Below, in pieces: positions 15,769 to 25,009 of a DNA stretch of 64,000 nt (its first letter is position 1; every line of letters begins with the position of its first letter). This DNA comes from Blastococcus saxobsidens DD2 (GTDB lineage: Bacteria > Actinomycetota > Actinomycetes > Mycobacteriales > Geodermatophilaceae): contig NC_016943.1 of the NCBI RefSeq assembly GCF_000284015.1, positions 1,405,541-1,469,540 on the forward strand. The letters are read 5' to 3'. The translations under genes were made by a program, and so were the position numbers. Under the pieces are notes generated by a model, which searched no databases, had not been told where the DNA came from, and saw only the letters and a program-made list of their open reading frames with translations.

Positions 15769-17389
15769 CCCGCAGCCACGACGGCGTCGTCGGGTCGGGC
15801 CCAGAGCTTTGGTCGTCATTCTGCTGGCGACGGCGGGATGGCTGGCAGTCGCCGCTCCCGCCTTGGCCGACACGGCGGTGGTGGTCGCCTTCCCGGCCGA
15901 TCCGTCATCGGCCGAGGATGCGTTGTCGTGTCTGCCGACCAACCCGTTCTGCGTGATCGGTGAAGCGGCCGGAGCCGTGGTCGCCGACGTGTGGATCAGC
16001 GCCATGTTGTCGCTGTGGGAGGCCGGGCTGTGGCTGCTGGGCCTGGCCTTCTCGGTGATCGACGCGCTCGCCACCCCTGACCTGTCCGCCGGGGGCGCGC
16101 TGGCCGGGGTCTATCCAGTGACCTTCGGCATCGGCGCGGCCGTGGCTGCGCTGATGGCCATGGTGCAACTCGGTGTCGCGGCGGCACGCCGGGACGGGCA
16201 GACCCTCGGCCGGCTGCTCATCGGCCTGCTGCAGTTCGGGCTGGTCTGGGTCAGCTATGTCGGCATCGCGGCGCTGCTGGTCACCGGCGTCTCCGGGCTG
16301 ACCACCGCCTTGCTGCGCAGCCTGCTCGACATCGACACTCTGGCCGCCTTTGACCCATCGATCAGCGTGGGCCGCGACGTGGTCGACGGCACGGTCGCCA
16401 CCGTTCTCGGAGTCAGCTCCATTTTCCTCCTGGTGCCGGCCAGCGTTGGTTACCTGCTGCTGATGCTGGTCCGCGAGGCGGCGCTGATCGTGTTGGCGGC
16501 GACCTCGGCTATCTCGGCCGGCGGCCTGTTGGCACAGTCCTCGAGCGCCTGGTTTTGGCGCAGCCTGCGCTGGTTTCTCGCCGCGCTGCTGATCGCCCCG
16601 GTCGCCGTCCTCATCCTTGGTGTCGGCGTCACCATCACCGAGGGCATCGTCACCGGAGCCGAGGAAACGAGCACAGAGGCTGCGGTCGGCATGGCGGTGG
16701 TCGGCTGCCTGCTGATTCTGCTCGGCGCGATCTGCCCGCTGGCGCTGTTCCGGCTGCTGTCCTTCGTCGACCCCGGTACCTCCAGCGGCGCGGCTCTGCG
16801 TTCGTCCCTGGCCGCCTCTGGCGGAGTCATGGGCGCACTAGGCAACCTCGGCGGGGGAGGTGGTCGTGCTGCGGGGGCCGCCGCTGTCGCCGCCTCCGGT
16901 GGGGTTGCGGCCTCCGGAGCCGCGGCAGAGCTGGTTGGAGACCGCGCGCAGGGCGAGTCGACCGCCGACGCCGCGACCAGTGGTCGCTTCGCCGGCGCGC
17001 TGCGTGCGCTGACAACGGGCACCTCCACGGCCGGCCGGCTGGCCGCTGGGGTGGCCGCCTCGGCGGCCGACGTCCTCTCCGGAGCCGGCATCGGACACAC
17101 CGCCCCCTACTACGGGCAATCAGTTCGGGGCCGGGCTTCCGTCGCAGGAAACGGGCACGCTCGCGCAACGTCGCTCTCACGGCAGGACGGCGCGTCGCCG
17201 CGTCTGGATGGGGACGGCCCCGACGCCCTGACTCCTGATCCGCTGTGGTCGGCCGTCGCCGACGGCGCAGCGGCTATGGGCTGGCCCGCGGAGCGGGCCA
17301 ACGGCGCCGCACGCGGCGGGTCTCCGCAATCCGACTTCCCCGCTCCGCGAGGGCGGCCTGACTCTCCTGCCGACGACGGTGCCGCATGA
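15761..17389 (+). CDS. Polytopic VirB6/TrbL-like channel protein
   Basis: A 542-residue membrane protein. Beginning at ATG 15761 gives a signal-like segment (ALVVILLATAGWLAVAAPAL, cleavage near ALADT). About seven spans follow between residues 65 and 350. The C-terminal 190 residues are a low-complexity Ala/Gly/Ser-rich, probably cytoplasmic or disordered, tail. This layout is that of VirB6/TrbL-type proteins that form the membrane channel of conjugative secretion systems. The exact number of spans is an estimate from hydrophobicity by eye. It overlaps the SCO6880-type gene by 4 bp. Confidence 0.72.
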   Translation: MSSPQPRRRRRVGPRALVVILLATAGWLAVAAPALADTAVVVAFPADPSSAEDALSCLPTNPFCVIGEAAGAVVADVWISAMLSLWEAGLWLLGLAFSVIDALATPDLSAGGALAGVYPVTFGIGAAVAALMAMVQLGVAAARRDGQTLGRLLIGLLQFGLVWVSYVGIAALLVTGVSGLTTALLRSLLDIDTLAAFDPSISVGRDVVDGTVATVLGVSSIFLLVPASVGYLLLMLVREAALIVLAATSAISAGGLLAQSSSAWFWRSLRWFLAALLIAPVAVLILGVGVTITEGIVTGAEETSTEAAVGMAVVGCLLILLGAICPLALFRLLSFVDPGTSSGAALRSSLAASGGVMGALGNLGGGGGRAAGAAAVAASGGVAASGAAAELVGDRAQGESTADAATSGRFAGALRALTTGTSTAGRLAAGVAASAADVLSGAGIGHTAPYYGQSVRGRASVAGNGHARATSLSRQDGASPRLDGDGPDALTPDPLWSAVADGAAAMGWPAERANGAARGGSPQSDFPAPRGRPDSPADDGAA

Positions 17390-18900
17390 GTGCGCACCGC
17401 TACGGCGAGTACGCCAAGGACGTCTCCGGCTGGTTCCTCGGCATGACCGGCACGCAACTGGCCCTGGTGACGCTCGCCGGCGTCCCGGCGCTGCTGGCCC
17501 TGAACGGCCAGGCCTGGGGGCTGTTCGTCGGCTGGCTGCCGGTGTGGGCGCTGCTGGCCGTCGTGCTGCTGGTGCCCATCCGGGGCCGTGCCGCCGGCCG
17601 CTGGTTCGGCGACCTCTGTCTGCACGCGATCGGAGGAGCCATGGGCTGGGCGGCGTTCGGCTCACGGGCCGGAGCGGGGACGGCCGACGACCTGTCCCAG
17701 GCCGACCTGCCGGGGGTGCTCGCCGGCATCCGCACCCACGACGGGCCGCCCTTCGGGCAGATGTTCACCCGGCCGGTGATCGTGCAGAACTGCGCCGCAC
17801 GGACCTGGGCAGCGGTGGCGTCGATTGCCCATCCCGGCATCGGGCTCGCCGAGGCGGGCGAGCGGGACCGGATGGGCGCCGGGCTGGCCGAGATGTGCGA
17901 GCTCGCCGCCCGCACCGAGCTGATCGACGTGCTCGTCCTGCAGGTCCGCACCGTGCCCGACGACGGCGCGGAGCGCGCCGCTTGGGAACGCGCTCACACC
18001 CACCCCGACGCGCCGACGCTCGCCGCGCGGGTCAACGCGCTGCTGGGCGCAACGCTGACGCCGGCCGCGGTACGGACCGAGGCGTTCGTGACCGTCGTGG
18101 TCGGCGAGGGACGGATCGCCCGAGCGGCGAGGGAGTCCGGCGGGGGCGTGGACGGCCGGGCCCGGGTCTTGCACTCGGTGATGGCAGAGGTCGAGGCCGC
18201 GCTCCGTGGACCCGTCGGCTGCACGACGGTGTCCTGGCTCGACTCCGCACAGCTCGCCGCCGCGGTGCGCACCAGCTTCGCCCCGGGTGACCGTGGCGAG
18301 CTGGTCGCCGCCGACCTGGCGGCCGCCTCCGGCCAGCAGTTGGCCACCGGGGTGCCGATGGCCGCCGCGGCACCCACGATGGCGCGCGCCGAGGTGCGGC
18401 ACTACCTGCACGACGCCTGGGCGTCGGTGACCGACACGATCCTGCTGCCCGACTCCGGTGCGGTGCTCGGCGCGCTCGCCCCGGTGCTCGTGCCGACGGT
18501 GGCGGGGGAGCGGCGCTGCCTGACCGTCTTCCTCGACCCGCTGCCGCTGACCCGGGCGACCCGGGTGGTTAGTCGGGAGCAGATGAGCGCCACCACCGGC
18601 AACGAGATGCGCGCCCGGATGGGTTTCCGGCAGCGGGCCCGGCAGCGTCGGGACACCGAGCGGGTCGGTGCCGCCGAGGAGAAGCTCACCGCCGGCCGCG
18701 CTCTGGTGCGCGTCGCCGCGGCGGCCTGCGTCACCGTGCCGGCGACGTGGCCTGTGGTCGAGCACGGCCGCCGGCTGTCCGCCTCGGTCCGGGCCGCCGG
18801 CTTCGTGCCGCTGCGACTCGACCTGGCGCAGGACTCAGCCTTCGCCGCCGCCGCCATTCCCCTCGGCGTCGGGCTGCCGGACCGCAGAGGTCGACAATGA
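17386..18900 (+). CDS. SCO6880-family type IV secretion protein
   Basis: A 504-residue protein. It starts with MSAHRYGEYAKDVSGWFLGM and GVPALLALNGQAWGLFVGWL, giving two N-terminal spans of a PrgI-like type (about 22-65). A large cytoplasmic domain follows. Motifs such as LPGVLAGIRTHDGPPFGQM and the C-terminal LVRVAAAACVTVPATWPVVE are characteristic of the SCO6880 family. In actinobacterial conjugation systems this protein always precedes the VirB4 ATPase and probably couples it to the membrane. It ends in an ATGA overlap with VirB4. Confidence 0.82.
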   Translation: MSAHRYGEYAKDVSGWFLGMTGTQLALVTLAGVPALLALNGQAWGLFVGWLPVWALLAVVLLVPIRGRAAGRWFGDLCLHAIGGAMGWAAFGSRAGAGTADDLSQADLPGVLAGIRTHDGPPFGQMFTRPVIVQNCAARTWAAVASIAHPGIGLAEAGERDRMGAGLAEMCELAARTELIDVLVLQVRTVPDDGAERAAWERAHTHPDAPTLAARVNALLGATLTPAAVRTEAFVTVVVGEGRIARAARESGGGVDGRARVLHSVMAEVEAALRGPVGCTTVSWLDSAQLAAAVRTSFAPGDRGELVAADLAAASGQQLATGVPMAAAAPTMARAEVRHYLHDAWASVTDTILLPDSGAVLGALAPVLVPTVAGERRCLTVFLDPLPLTRATRVVSREQMSATTGNEMRARMGFRQRARQRRDTERVGAAEEKLTAGRALVRVAAAACVTVPATWPVVEHGRRLSASVRAAGFVPLRLDLAQDSAFAAAAIPLGVGLPDRRGRQ

Positions 18901-20405
18901 GCCGCCGTCCCTTCCGCCGTGGCCGGGACGTCGCTGTCCTGCTCGACCACTTCGGCCACCGGCTGCCCGCCGTTCCCGCGGTCGAGACCGCGGCACGGGA
19001 ACGGGGGCCGTTCACCCATCTGGTGCCCCGCCGCGGCCCCCGCGGACGTGGTCGTGGCCGAGCGGCGGCGCTGGCGCCGCTGTCGGTATGGCGGATGACC
19101 TCGGAGCAGACGCCGGTGATGTGGCCCCTGATCGCCACCTCGGGCCTACCGCCCACCGGCGCACAGATGGGACTCGACCTGCTGTCCGGCGGAGCGTTCT
19201 ACTGCGACCCGGTCGGCTGGGTCACCGACGACGACATCCCGGTCACCAACCCCAACGTCGTCGTCTTCGGCAAGCCCGGCCGCGGCAAGTCCGCCACCGT
19301 CAAGGCCTTCGCGCTGCGGATGCTCGCCTACGGCTATCGCACTCTCATCCTCGGGGACACCAAGGACGAGTACGAGCCCCTCTGCAGAGCACTCGGCGTG
19401 GAGCCGTTCGTCATCGGTCACGGCCTGCCGACCCGGGTGAACCCGCTGGCCTTCGGCCCGCTCGGGCACGGCTGGGACCGCCTCAACGCGGCCGAGGCCC
19501 GCCGCCGCGAGGCGCTCCTGTTCGCCCGGTGGCTGGTGTTGCTGCGCGGCCTGATCGGCTCGCAGGCGGTGCCGTTCGGCCCGGTGGAGGAGACCGCGCT
19601 GGGCGAAGCGCTGCGGCTGCTCACCGGCCACCGCTCGGGCGCCACCCGGCTGACCGAGCCCACCATCCCGCAGCTGTGGCGAGCACTCGACGAGCCTCCC
19701 GACGAGCTCGTCGCCGGCTGCCGCTACGCCGACCGGCGGCACTTTCTCGATGCCACCCGCACGCTCCGCGACGCTTTGGGCGCCTTGGTGAAGGGCTCCC
19801 TGGCCGGGCTGTTCGACGACCACACAACCATCGCCGTCGACTGGCGCGCCCCGATCCAGTCGCTGTCGCTGTCCCGGCTCGAGCCGCTGGGCGACCAGGC
19901 CGTCGGCATCGCGCTGACCTGTCTCAACTCGTGGGGCCAGGCGATGCGCGAGATCGCCGAGCCCGGTGACCTGCGCATCGTCATCCGCGACGAGACGTGG
20001 CGGCAGATGCGCCTGGGCGCCGAGGCGATGAAGAGCCTGGACGCCAACCTGCGGCTGTCCCGCCGCGACGCCGACGTGCAGATCCTGCTGGCCCACAAGC
20101 CCTCCGACATGCTCACCGCCGGGGACGCGACCTCGCAGGCGGTCGCCATCGCCCGGGACCTGCTGCACCTGTGCGACGTCAAGGTGCTGCACGGGCAGGA
20201 CCAGGCCGTCGGCGACGAGCTCGGCAGCCTGCTCGGCCTGGCCCCGATCGCCCAGCGAGTGGTCACCGGCTGGGCGGTCGGCGGCAAAGGCCGGGCACTG
20301 TGGCTGGTCGGGGACCGGGCCTTCAAGGTGCAGACCGTCCTGACCGAGCCCGAGCTGCGGCTGACCTACACCAACGAGGCCCTCACCGCCGGAGGCCCGC
20401 CATGA
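18897..20405 (+). CDS. VirB4-type conjugation ATPase
   Basis: A 502-residue AAA-type ATPase starting at ATG 18897. Walker A GKPGRGKSATVKA stands at about 125-137, followed by LILGDTKDEYEPLCRALG. A later MREIAEPGDLRIVIRDETWR carries the acidic Walker B-like region, and the C-terminal DVQILLAHKPSDML is the arginine-finger area typical of VirB4. It energises assembly of the transfer machinery and works with the coupling protein downstream. It is a short VirB4 because the N-terminal half found in Gram-negative versions is supplied by the SCO6880-type protein in front. Confidence 0.85.
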   Translation: MSRRPFRRGRDVAVLLDHFGHRLPAVPAVETAARERGPFTHLVPRRGPRGRGRGRAAALAPLSVWRMTSEQTPVMWPLIATSGLPPTGAQMGLDLLSGGAFYCDPVGWVTDDDIPVTNPNVVVFGKPGRGKSATVKAFALRMLAYGYRTLILGDTKDEYEPLCRALGVEPFVIGHGLPTRVNPLAFGPLGHGWDRLNAAEARRREALLFARWLVLLRGLIGSQAVPFGPVEETALGEALRLLTGHRSGATRLTEPTIPQLWRALDEPPDELVAGCRYADRRHFLDATRTLRDALGALVKGSLAGLFDDHTTIAVDWRAPIQSLSLSRLEPLGDQAVGIALTCLNSWGQAMREIAEPGDLRIVIRDETWRQMRLGAEAMKSLDANLRLSRRDADVQILLAHKPSDMLTAGDATSQAVAIARDLLHLCDVKVLHGQDQAVGDELGSLLGLAPIAQRVVTGWAVGGKGRALWLVGDRAFKVQTVLTEPELRLTYTNEALTAGGPP

Positions 20406-21571
20406 GCGGGGCAGCGGAGCCCATCGCACGGGCGTACGCGAAGAGATGGCTGTGGAGGGCCGTTGCACCAGCCGCCGTCCCGCTGTTCGCCGGGCTCACC
20501 CTGCTGCTCATACCTCTGGCGGTCATCGCGGCCCCCGAGACCCGGACGGCGGCCGCGTCGTCGGCCTGCTCGATCGGCGGCACCGGCGCCACCGTCGCCG
20601 GCATCGAACTGGACGCCGTCCAGATGGGCCAAGCACAGACCATCGTCAACGTCGCCTTGGCGCAAGGACTCGAGCCGTACGCGGCCACCGTGGCGCTGGC
20701 CACCGCATACCAGGAGTCCCGGATCCGGATGCTGGCCAACGACGGCAGCAGCTCCGAACTCACCGCCGAGCAGGCCGCGGTGACCGCCACCAGCCTCGAG
20801 TACGCGCACGACGGCCTCGGCTCCGACCACGACAGCGTCAACACCTTCCAGCAGCGGTGGATCGCCGGCTGGGGCACCGTCGCCCAGCTCATGGACCCCG
20901 TCTACGCCGCCGCGGCCTTCTACGACCGGCTGGTCGACGTGCCGAACTGGAGGACCATCCCGCTCACCCAGGCGGCCCAAGCGGTGCAGATCTCGGCCGC
21001 CGGCGGCGCCTACGCCCGCTGGGAGCCCCTCGCCCGCGAGCTGGCCGGCATGCTCTGGCCGGCCGCCCAGGGGGCCGCGGCCAATCCGGCCGGCGCGGCC
21101 TCCGGCGTCTGCCCGGACCTGCCGGTGCCCGCCGGATCCTGGATCCGGCCCACCGCCGGCTCGGTCACCTCCGGCTACGGGCTTCGCTGGGGCACCCTGC
21201 ACGCCGGGGTCGACATCGCCGGCCCCCGCGACAGCCCCGTCTACGCCGCCGCCGGCGGCACCGTCATCGCAGCCGCCTGCACCAGCGCCTACTGCGACCG
21301 GGACGGCGGCCTGGGGCTGGCCGGCTACGGCAACCTCGTCGAGCTCGACCACGGCAGCGGGGTGACCACCCGCTACGGGCACCTCTCGGCCTACACGGTC
21401 AGCGCGGGCCAGCACGTCGACGCCGGGACGCTGGTCGGCTTTCAGGGATCCACCGGCAACAGCACCGGTGTCCACCTGCACTTCGAGGTCCGCCAGGACG
21501 GCGCGCCGCTCGATCCGGTGCCGTGGCTGGCCGATCGCGGCGTCGACCTCGACGCGCCCGACCCGGGCTGA
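20402..21571 (+). CDS. Two-domain cell-wall hydrolase: transglycosylase-like plus M23 peptidase
   Basis: A 389-residue protein. An N-terminal span (about 22-45) is followed by a transglycosylase-like domain with a catalytic-type glutamate in ATAYQESRIRML (about residue 104). A short linker leads to an M23/LytM endopeptidase domain. That domain has SGYGLRWGTLHAGVDI (zinc ligands His and Asp near 270), the central GNLVELDHGSG and RYGHLS, and the final HLHFEVR motif (about 357-361), so all zinc-binding residues are kept. It should open peptidoglycan locally so that the secretion apparatus can cross the wall, like VirB1/TcpG-type proteins. Confidence 0.85.
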   Translation: MSGAAEPIARAYAKRWLWRAVAPAAVPLFAGLTLLLIPLAVIAAPETRTAAASSACSIGGTGATVAGIELDAVQMGQAQTIVNVALAQGLEPYAATVALATAYQESRIRMLANDGSSSELTAEQAAVTATSLEYAHDGLGSDHDSVNTFQQRWIAGWGTVAQLMDPVYAAAAFYDRLVDVPNWRTIPLTQAAQAVQISAAGGAYARWEPLARELAGMLWPAAQGAAANPAGAASGVCPDLPVPAGSWIRPTAGSVTSGYGLRWGTLHAGVDIAGPRDSPVYAAAGGTVIAAACTSAYCDRDGGLGLAGYGNLVELDHGSGVTTRYGHLSAYTVSAGQHVDAGTLVGFQGSTGNSTGVHLHFEVRQDGAPLDPVPWLADRGVDLDAPDPG

Positions 21572-21607
21572 CCTGCTCGTGCCCCACTCCGGCCCACAGG
21601 AGGAGCC

Positions 21608-21640
21608 ATGCAAAGGACGACGTACGGACCGCGGCGATGA
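21608..21640 (+). CDS. 10-codon leader preceding the coupling-protein gene
   Basis: An ATG at 21608 follows a very strong ribosome site (AGGAGGAG region ending five bases upstream). It encodes MQRTTYGPRR and then a TGA that overlaps the ATG of the coupling-protein gene as ATGA (21637-21640). The coupling protein's own start has no ribosome site, so this leader probably drives its translation by re-initiation. The same arrangement, strong site, short basic frame and CGATGACC junction, precedes the lipoprotein gene at 1428. It is unlikely to be a functional peptide on its own. Confidence 0.45.
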   Translation: MQRTTYGPRR

Positions 21641-23550
21641 CCGGCGTCGGCGCGCGCGCAGACGTCGGCCCGGCGAGCTGGGAGGTCCCCGCCGCAGCCG
21701 TCCTTGCCTGGCTGGCCGCCGCCGCGCTGCTGCTGCCCGTCGGCCGCGGAGTGGCCGCCGTGCTCGCGGGCGGCGGCTGGGTCTGGCCGACCGACGGCGC
21801 CGCCCTGGCTGCCTCGGTCGGTGGCCTGCTGGTCGGCGATCCGGACACCGGCCTCGACGCGACTCGAGCGGCGGCGCTGCCCGGCACCCCCGCCGTCTAC
21901 GCCGTCATCACCGTCCTGCTCGTCGCCTTCCTCGGTGTCAGCGGAGGTGCCTTCTGGGCCGGACGGCGGTTCCTCGGGACGCCGACTGGAATGGCCGACC
22001 GCAGCCAGGTCGAGCAGGTACTCGGCCGTTCCCGGCTGCGTCGCGCCGCTGCCGTGGTCCGGCCCGACCTGCCCGCTTCCGCGGCTCGAGCCGGACGGTC
22101 CGTCGAGCCGCACGCCGTGGGTTGGCGACTGGGTGCCTGCGCCGTCCCCGCCGGGGGAGAGCTGTGGGTGCCCTTCGACCGGACCGCCGGCGTCTACGGC
22201 CCGCAGGGCTCGGGGAAGACCCTGGACCTGCTCGCTCCGGCGCTGTTGGACGCGCCCGGGGCGGCGCTGGTGACGCTGACCAAGGCCGAGGACCTGTTGC
22301 TCACCCTCGACGCGCGCGCCGCAGGTGGGCGGCCGGTTGCCGTGTGCGACCCGTTCGGCTCGGTCCCGGGAGTGCCCGAGTTGCTGTGGGACCCGGTTGC
22401 CGGTTGCGCAGATCCGATGGTCGCCGAGCGTCGGGCCAAGGCGTTCACCGCCGGCACCGTCGCCGGCGCGGTCACCGGGGGGATCTCTGACGGAGCGGCT
22501 CGCTTCTACGCGTTCGAGGCGGCCAAGGTCTTGCAGGCCTACTTCCACGCCGCCGCGCTGACCGGTGGCACCGTCGAGCAGGTCCTCGAGTGGGCGGCCC
22601 ATCCGCAGGCTGCGACCGCGCCGGCCGACATCCTGCGAGGCCACCCGCAGGCCGCGCCGTTGTGGGACGGGCTGCTGCACGGCGCCCTGCAGGGCGACCC
22701 GCGCACCGCCGGGAACACCGCCACGACCGTTCAGCAGGCGCTGGCTCTGTTCTTCCAGGCAGACATCCGCCGCCGCTGCACCCCCGGGCCCGGCCGCCCG
22801 GCCACCGAGGTCGCCGGTCTGCTCGCTGCCGGCGGCACCGTCTACCTGCTCGGCCGCGACGACCCCTACGCCTCGGCGTCCCCGCTGCTGACCGCGCTGG
22901 CCGAGCACGCCCTCGACACAGCCCTGCAACTCGCCGCCGGCTCACGGACCGGGCGGCTGTGCCCGCCGCTGCTGGCCTGCTTGGACGAGCTGCCGTCCAC
23001 CGCGCCGCTGCCCACCCTGCGCACCCGCATGGCCAACGACCGGGCACTGGGCGTCAGCTACATCTACGCCGCCCAGACCTGGCGGCAGCTGGTGTTGCTC
23101 TACGGCGAGGACGAGGCCCGGGCCCTGTTCGGCCTCACCAACGTCGTGATCGCCTTCGGCGGCGGCAAGGACGGCGGCTTCTACCGCGAGCTCTCCGACC
23201 TGATCGGCCGGACCCGCGTGCGCCGCACCTCCTACAGCTACCGGGGAGCCGGCTGGTCGCGGTCCACGCACGGCGAGGACACCCCGGTGCTGCGCCCGGA
23301 GGAGATCCGCCTGTTGCCCTCGGGCCGAGCGCTGGTACTCGCAGAGAACGCACCGCCGCTGATCGCCCGGCTGACCCGATGCCTCACCGGCCGCCGCGGT
23401 GCGGCGCTGTTGGCCGTCCAGACCGCCGCTCGTGACCGGGTTGCGGCCGCCCGCGACCTCGATACCTGGGAAGGGATGCGCACACGCCGCTCCTCTGAGG
23501 CGACGGCCGCCGCCAGACGGACCATGCCCGCGGGTTGGGAGTCGTCGTGA
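21637..23550 (+). CDS. VirD4/TraG-type coupling protein
   Basis: A 637-residue type IV coupling protein. Two N-terminal spans (about 17-40 and 90-110) precede the ATPase core. Walker A GPQGSGKTLDLLAP is at about 187-200, and a VAVCDPFGSVPG segment and CLDELPSTAPLPTLRTRM (Walker B) follow. The C-terminal motor part contains FGLTNVVIAFGGGKDGGFY. It recruits the relaxase-DNA complex and pumps DNA into the VirB4-powered channel. It is co-translated with a 10-codon leader and overlaps the next gene by GTGA. Confidence 0.88.
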   Translation: MTGVGARADVGPASWEVPAAAVLAWLAAAALLLPVGRGVAAVLAGGGWVWPTDGAALAASVGGLLVGDPDTGLDATRAAALPGTPAVYAVITVLLVAFLGVSGGAFWAGRRFLGTPTGMADRSQVEQVLGRSRLRRAAAVVRPDLPASAARAGRSVEPHAVGWRLGACAVPAGGELWVPFDRTAGVYGPQGSGKTLDLLAPALLDAPGAALVTLTKAEDLLLTLDARAAGGRPVAVCDPFGSVPGVPELLWDPVAGCADPMVAERRAKAFTAGTVAGAVTGGISDGAARFYAFEAAKVLQAYFHAAALTGGTVEQVLEWAAHPQAATAPADILRGHPQAAPLWDGLLHGALQGDPRTAGNTATTVQQALALFFQADIRRRCTPGPGRPATEVAGLLAAGGTVYLLGRDDPYASASPLLTALAEHALDTALQLAAGSRTGRLCPPLLACLDELPSTAPLPTLRTRMANDRALGVSYIYAAQTWRQLVLLYGEDEARALFGLTNVVIAFGGGKDGGFYRELSDLIGRTRVRRTSYSYRGAGWSRSTHGEDTPVLRPEEIRLLPSGRALVLAENAPPLIARLTRCLTGRRGAALLAVQTAARDRVAAARDLDTWEGMRTRRSSEATAAARRTMPAGWESS

Positions 23551-24125
23551 CCGAGGTCCTCTTAGTGTCTCCGTTCCCGCGACCGCCGCGCTGGGTCCGG
23601 CACGCGCTCGAGATGCTCCGGCAGGCCGAGCTGTCCGGGCTCGAGCCATCGGCCTACGGGTTGCTCGACCGGCCGTGGGACCCGGCGACCTGCTCTCCAC
23701 AGGTGCGCCGGGAGCTGTGGGCGTGGATCGACGACGTCGCCGGCTGGCTCAACCACACGTACGCCTGGCAGACCACGCACGTCGTCCCCTCCTGCTGGCC
23801 TGCCCACCCGGCACTGGTCCGCGAATTGGCAGTCCTCGCGTGCATGCGCGTCGCGGCCGCCGACGCGACGGTTCCGCATCCGATGGAGGAGTGGCACCGC
23901 TACGCCCTGCCCGGCTTCTACGCCCGCATGAACGAGCGGCAGGGCCTCGGCTGCCCACCCGGTCGACATGTCGACTGGCCGGCGCGCTCCTGGGACGCCG
24001 ACTACCGCACTCCGTCGGCCGTCGCGGAGCGGCGCCGCCGCTTCGACGCCGACACCGGGGCCCAGGCATCTGACGGCGCACCGGACACAGCCACACCGGA
24101 CGACGGCGAGGGAGCAACCCCATGA
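23547..24125 (+). CDS. DUF4913 family protein
   Basis: A 192-residue protein starting at GTG 23547 within the stop of the coupling-protein gene. The central part has the DUF4913 signature: RRELWAWIDDVAGWLNHTYA, then VVPSCWPAHPALVRELAVLA with conserved tryptophan, cysteine and proline, and a later EEWHRYALPGFYARM and a second cysteine (GLGCPP). DUF4913 proteins are common next to conjugation genes in actinobacteria. The conserved Cys/His/Trp could bind a metal, but this is speculation. There is no signal or span. Confidence 0.72.
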   Translation: MTEVLLVSPFPRPPRWVRHALEMLRQAELSGLEPSAYGLLDRPWDPATCSPQVRRELWAWIDDVAGWLNHTYAWQTTHVVPSCWPAHPALVRELAVLACMRVAAADATVPHPMEEWHRYALPGFYARMNERQGLGCPPGRHVDWPARSWDADYRTPSAVAERRRRFDADTGAQASDGAPDTATPDDGEGATP

Positions 24126-24601
24126 GTGCGGTTCCGCGCACTGACCGGTTCGACGGCGACTGGGTCGCGCTGCTCGGCGGCGTCCGGGTCAGCCGGCAGT
24201 GGATGACTCGCCACACTCCGGAACTCCTGGCCGCGTGGTGCGAGGCCATGCCCGAGGCCCGGCGGGCCATCGCGGCCGAGATCTTGCGCGTCGCCGCCGA
24301 GATGGAGAGCGAGCCGGTAGGCCGGGACAACGAACCTGCAGACCCGGCGTGGGAGGCCGTCGCCCGGCGGATCGATCCGCGCCTCCTGGACGGCCCGGAC
24401 TGGAGGCCCCTGTCCGCCTCTCTCACTCGCGCCGCGGCGGCCGGCTACGACGTCCCCGCCCGTCTGCCCGCTCTCGCCGCATCCCCGCTGCCTGACCGGC
24501 ATCCGGCGAGGGAGCTGCACTGGCGACTGCTCGACGACTGCCCGGCCGCCTTGCCCGTACCCGACGCGGACGGCGGATCAGCCACGCCGCCGCCCAGATA
24601 A
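24122..24601 (+). CDS. Unknown protein of the conjugation operon
   Basis: A 159-residue soluble protein, tightly coupled (ATGA) to the DUF4913 gene. It has a tryptophan-rich N-terminal half (GDWVALLGGVRVSRQWMTRH) and an alpha-helical middle with alternating acidic and hydrophobic residues. I do not recognise a family. Coupled translation with two known transfer-operon genes argues that it is real and acts in transfer or its control. Codon usage matches its neighbours, so there is no sign of separate acquisition. Confidence 0.6.
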   Translation: MSAVPRTDRFDGDWVALLGGVRVSRQWMTRHTPELLAAWCEAMPEARRAIAAEILRVAAEMESEPVGRDNEPADPAWEAVARRIDPRLLDGPDWRPLSASLTRAAAAGYDVPARLPALAASPLPDRHPARELHWRLLDDCPAALPVPDADGGSATPPPR

Positions 24602-24710
24602 CCGGTCGTGCACAGCCCCGCCCGGATCCACAAGTTCATCGCCACATCCCCAGTCACCTGCCGCGGCGACCCAGCCTCGGCGCAGTCCACCACGTAAAGG
24701 AGAGCCGCCC

Positions 24711-25007
24711 GTGACCGTCGAGGCGAGCATCGACCCGCTCAGCTACGCCGCCTCCCTGCTCGACGCCGTGGGCGCCGACCGAGAGCAAGTTCCCGCACAC
24801 ATCGCCCTGGATTGCATGCAGGCCGCCGAGCTTCTCGAGTTGGCCGGTGGGCACGCCGAACCCGTCCCCCTGGTCGACGAGGATCCCCGCGCCAGCATCC
24901 GCGCCGCCATGGGCGCGCTCGGCCTGCTCGACCAGGAGACCTTCGCGACTCCCTACGTCCTAGACGCGGCCCGCGCAGCCCGTCGCGCCCTGCGACAGCT
25001 GCGCTGA
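24711..25007 (+). CDS. 98-residue unknown protein
   Basis: A 98-residue, helical, acidic protein starting at GTG 24711 with a strong AAAGGAGAG ribosome site. It begins MTVEASIDPLSYAASLLDAV and ends with an arginine-rich tail. No known motif is visible. The gap of 109 bp before it contains no gene, and its stop lies two bases before the next start, so it forms a pair with the 444-residue gene that follows. Functional role is unknown. Confidence 0.58.
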   Translation: MTVEASIDPLSYAASLLDAVGADREQVPAHIALDCMQAAELLELAGGHAEPVPLVDEDPRASIRAAMGALGLLDQETFATPYVLDAARAARRALRQLR

Positions 25008-25009
25008 CT

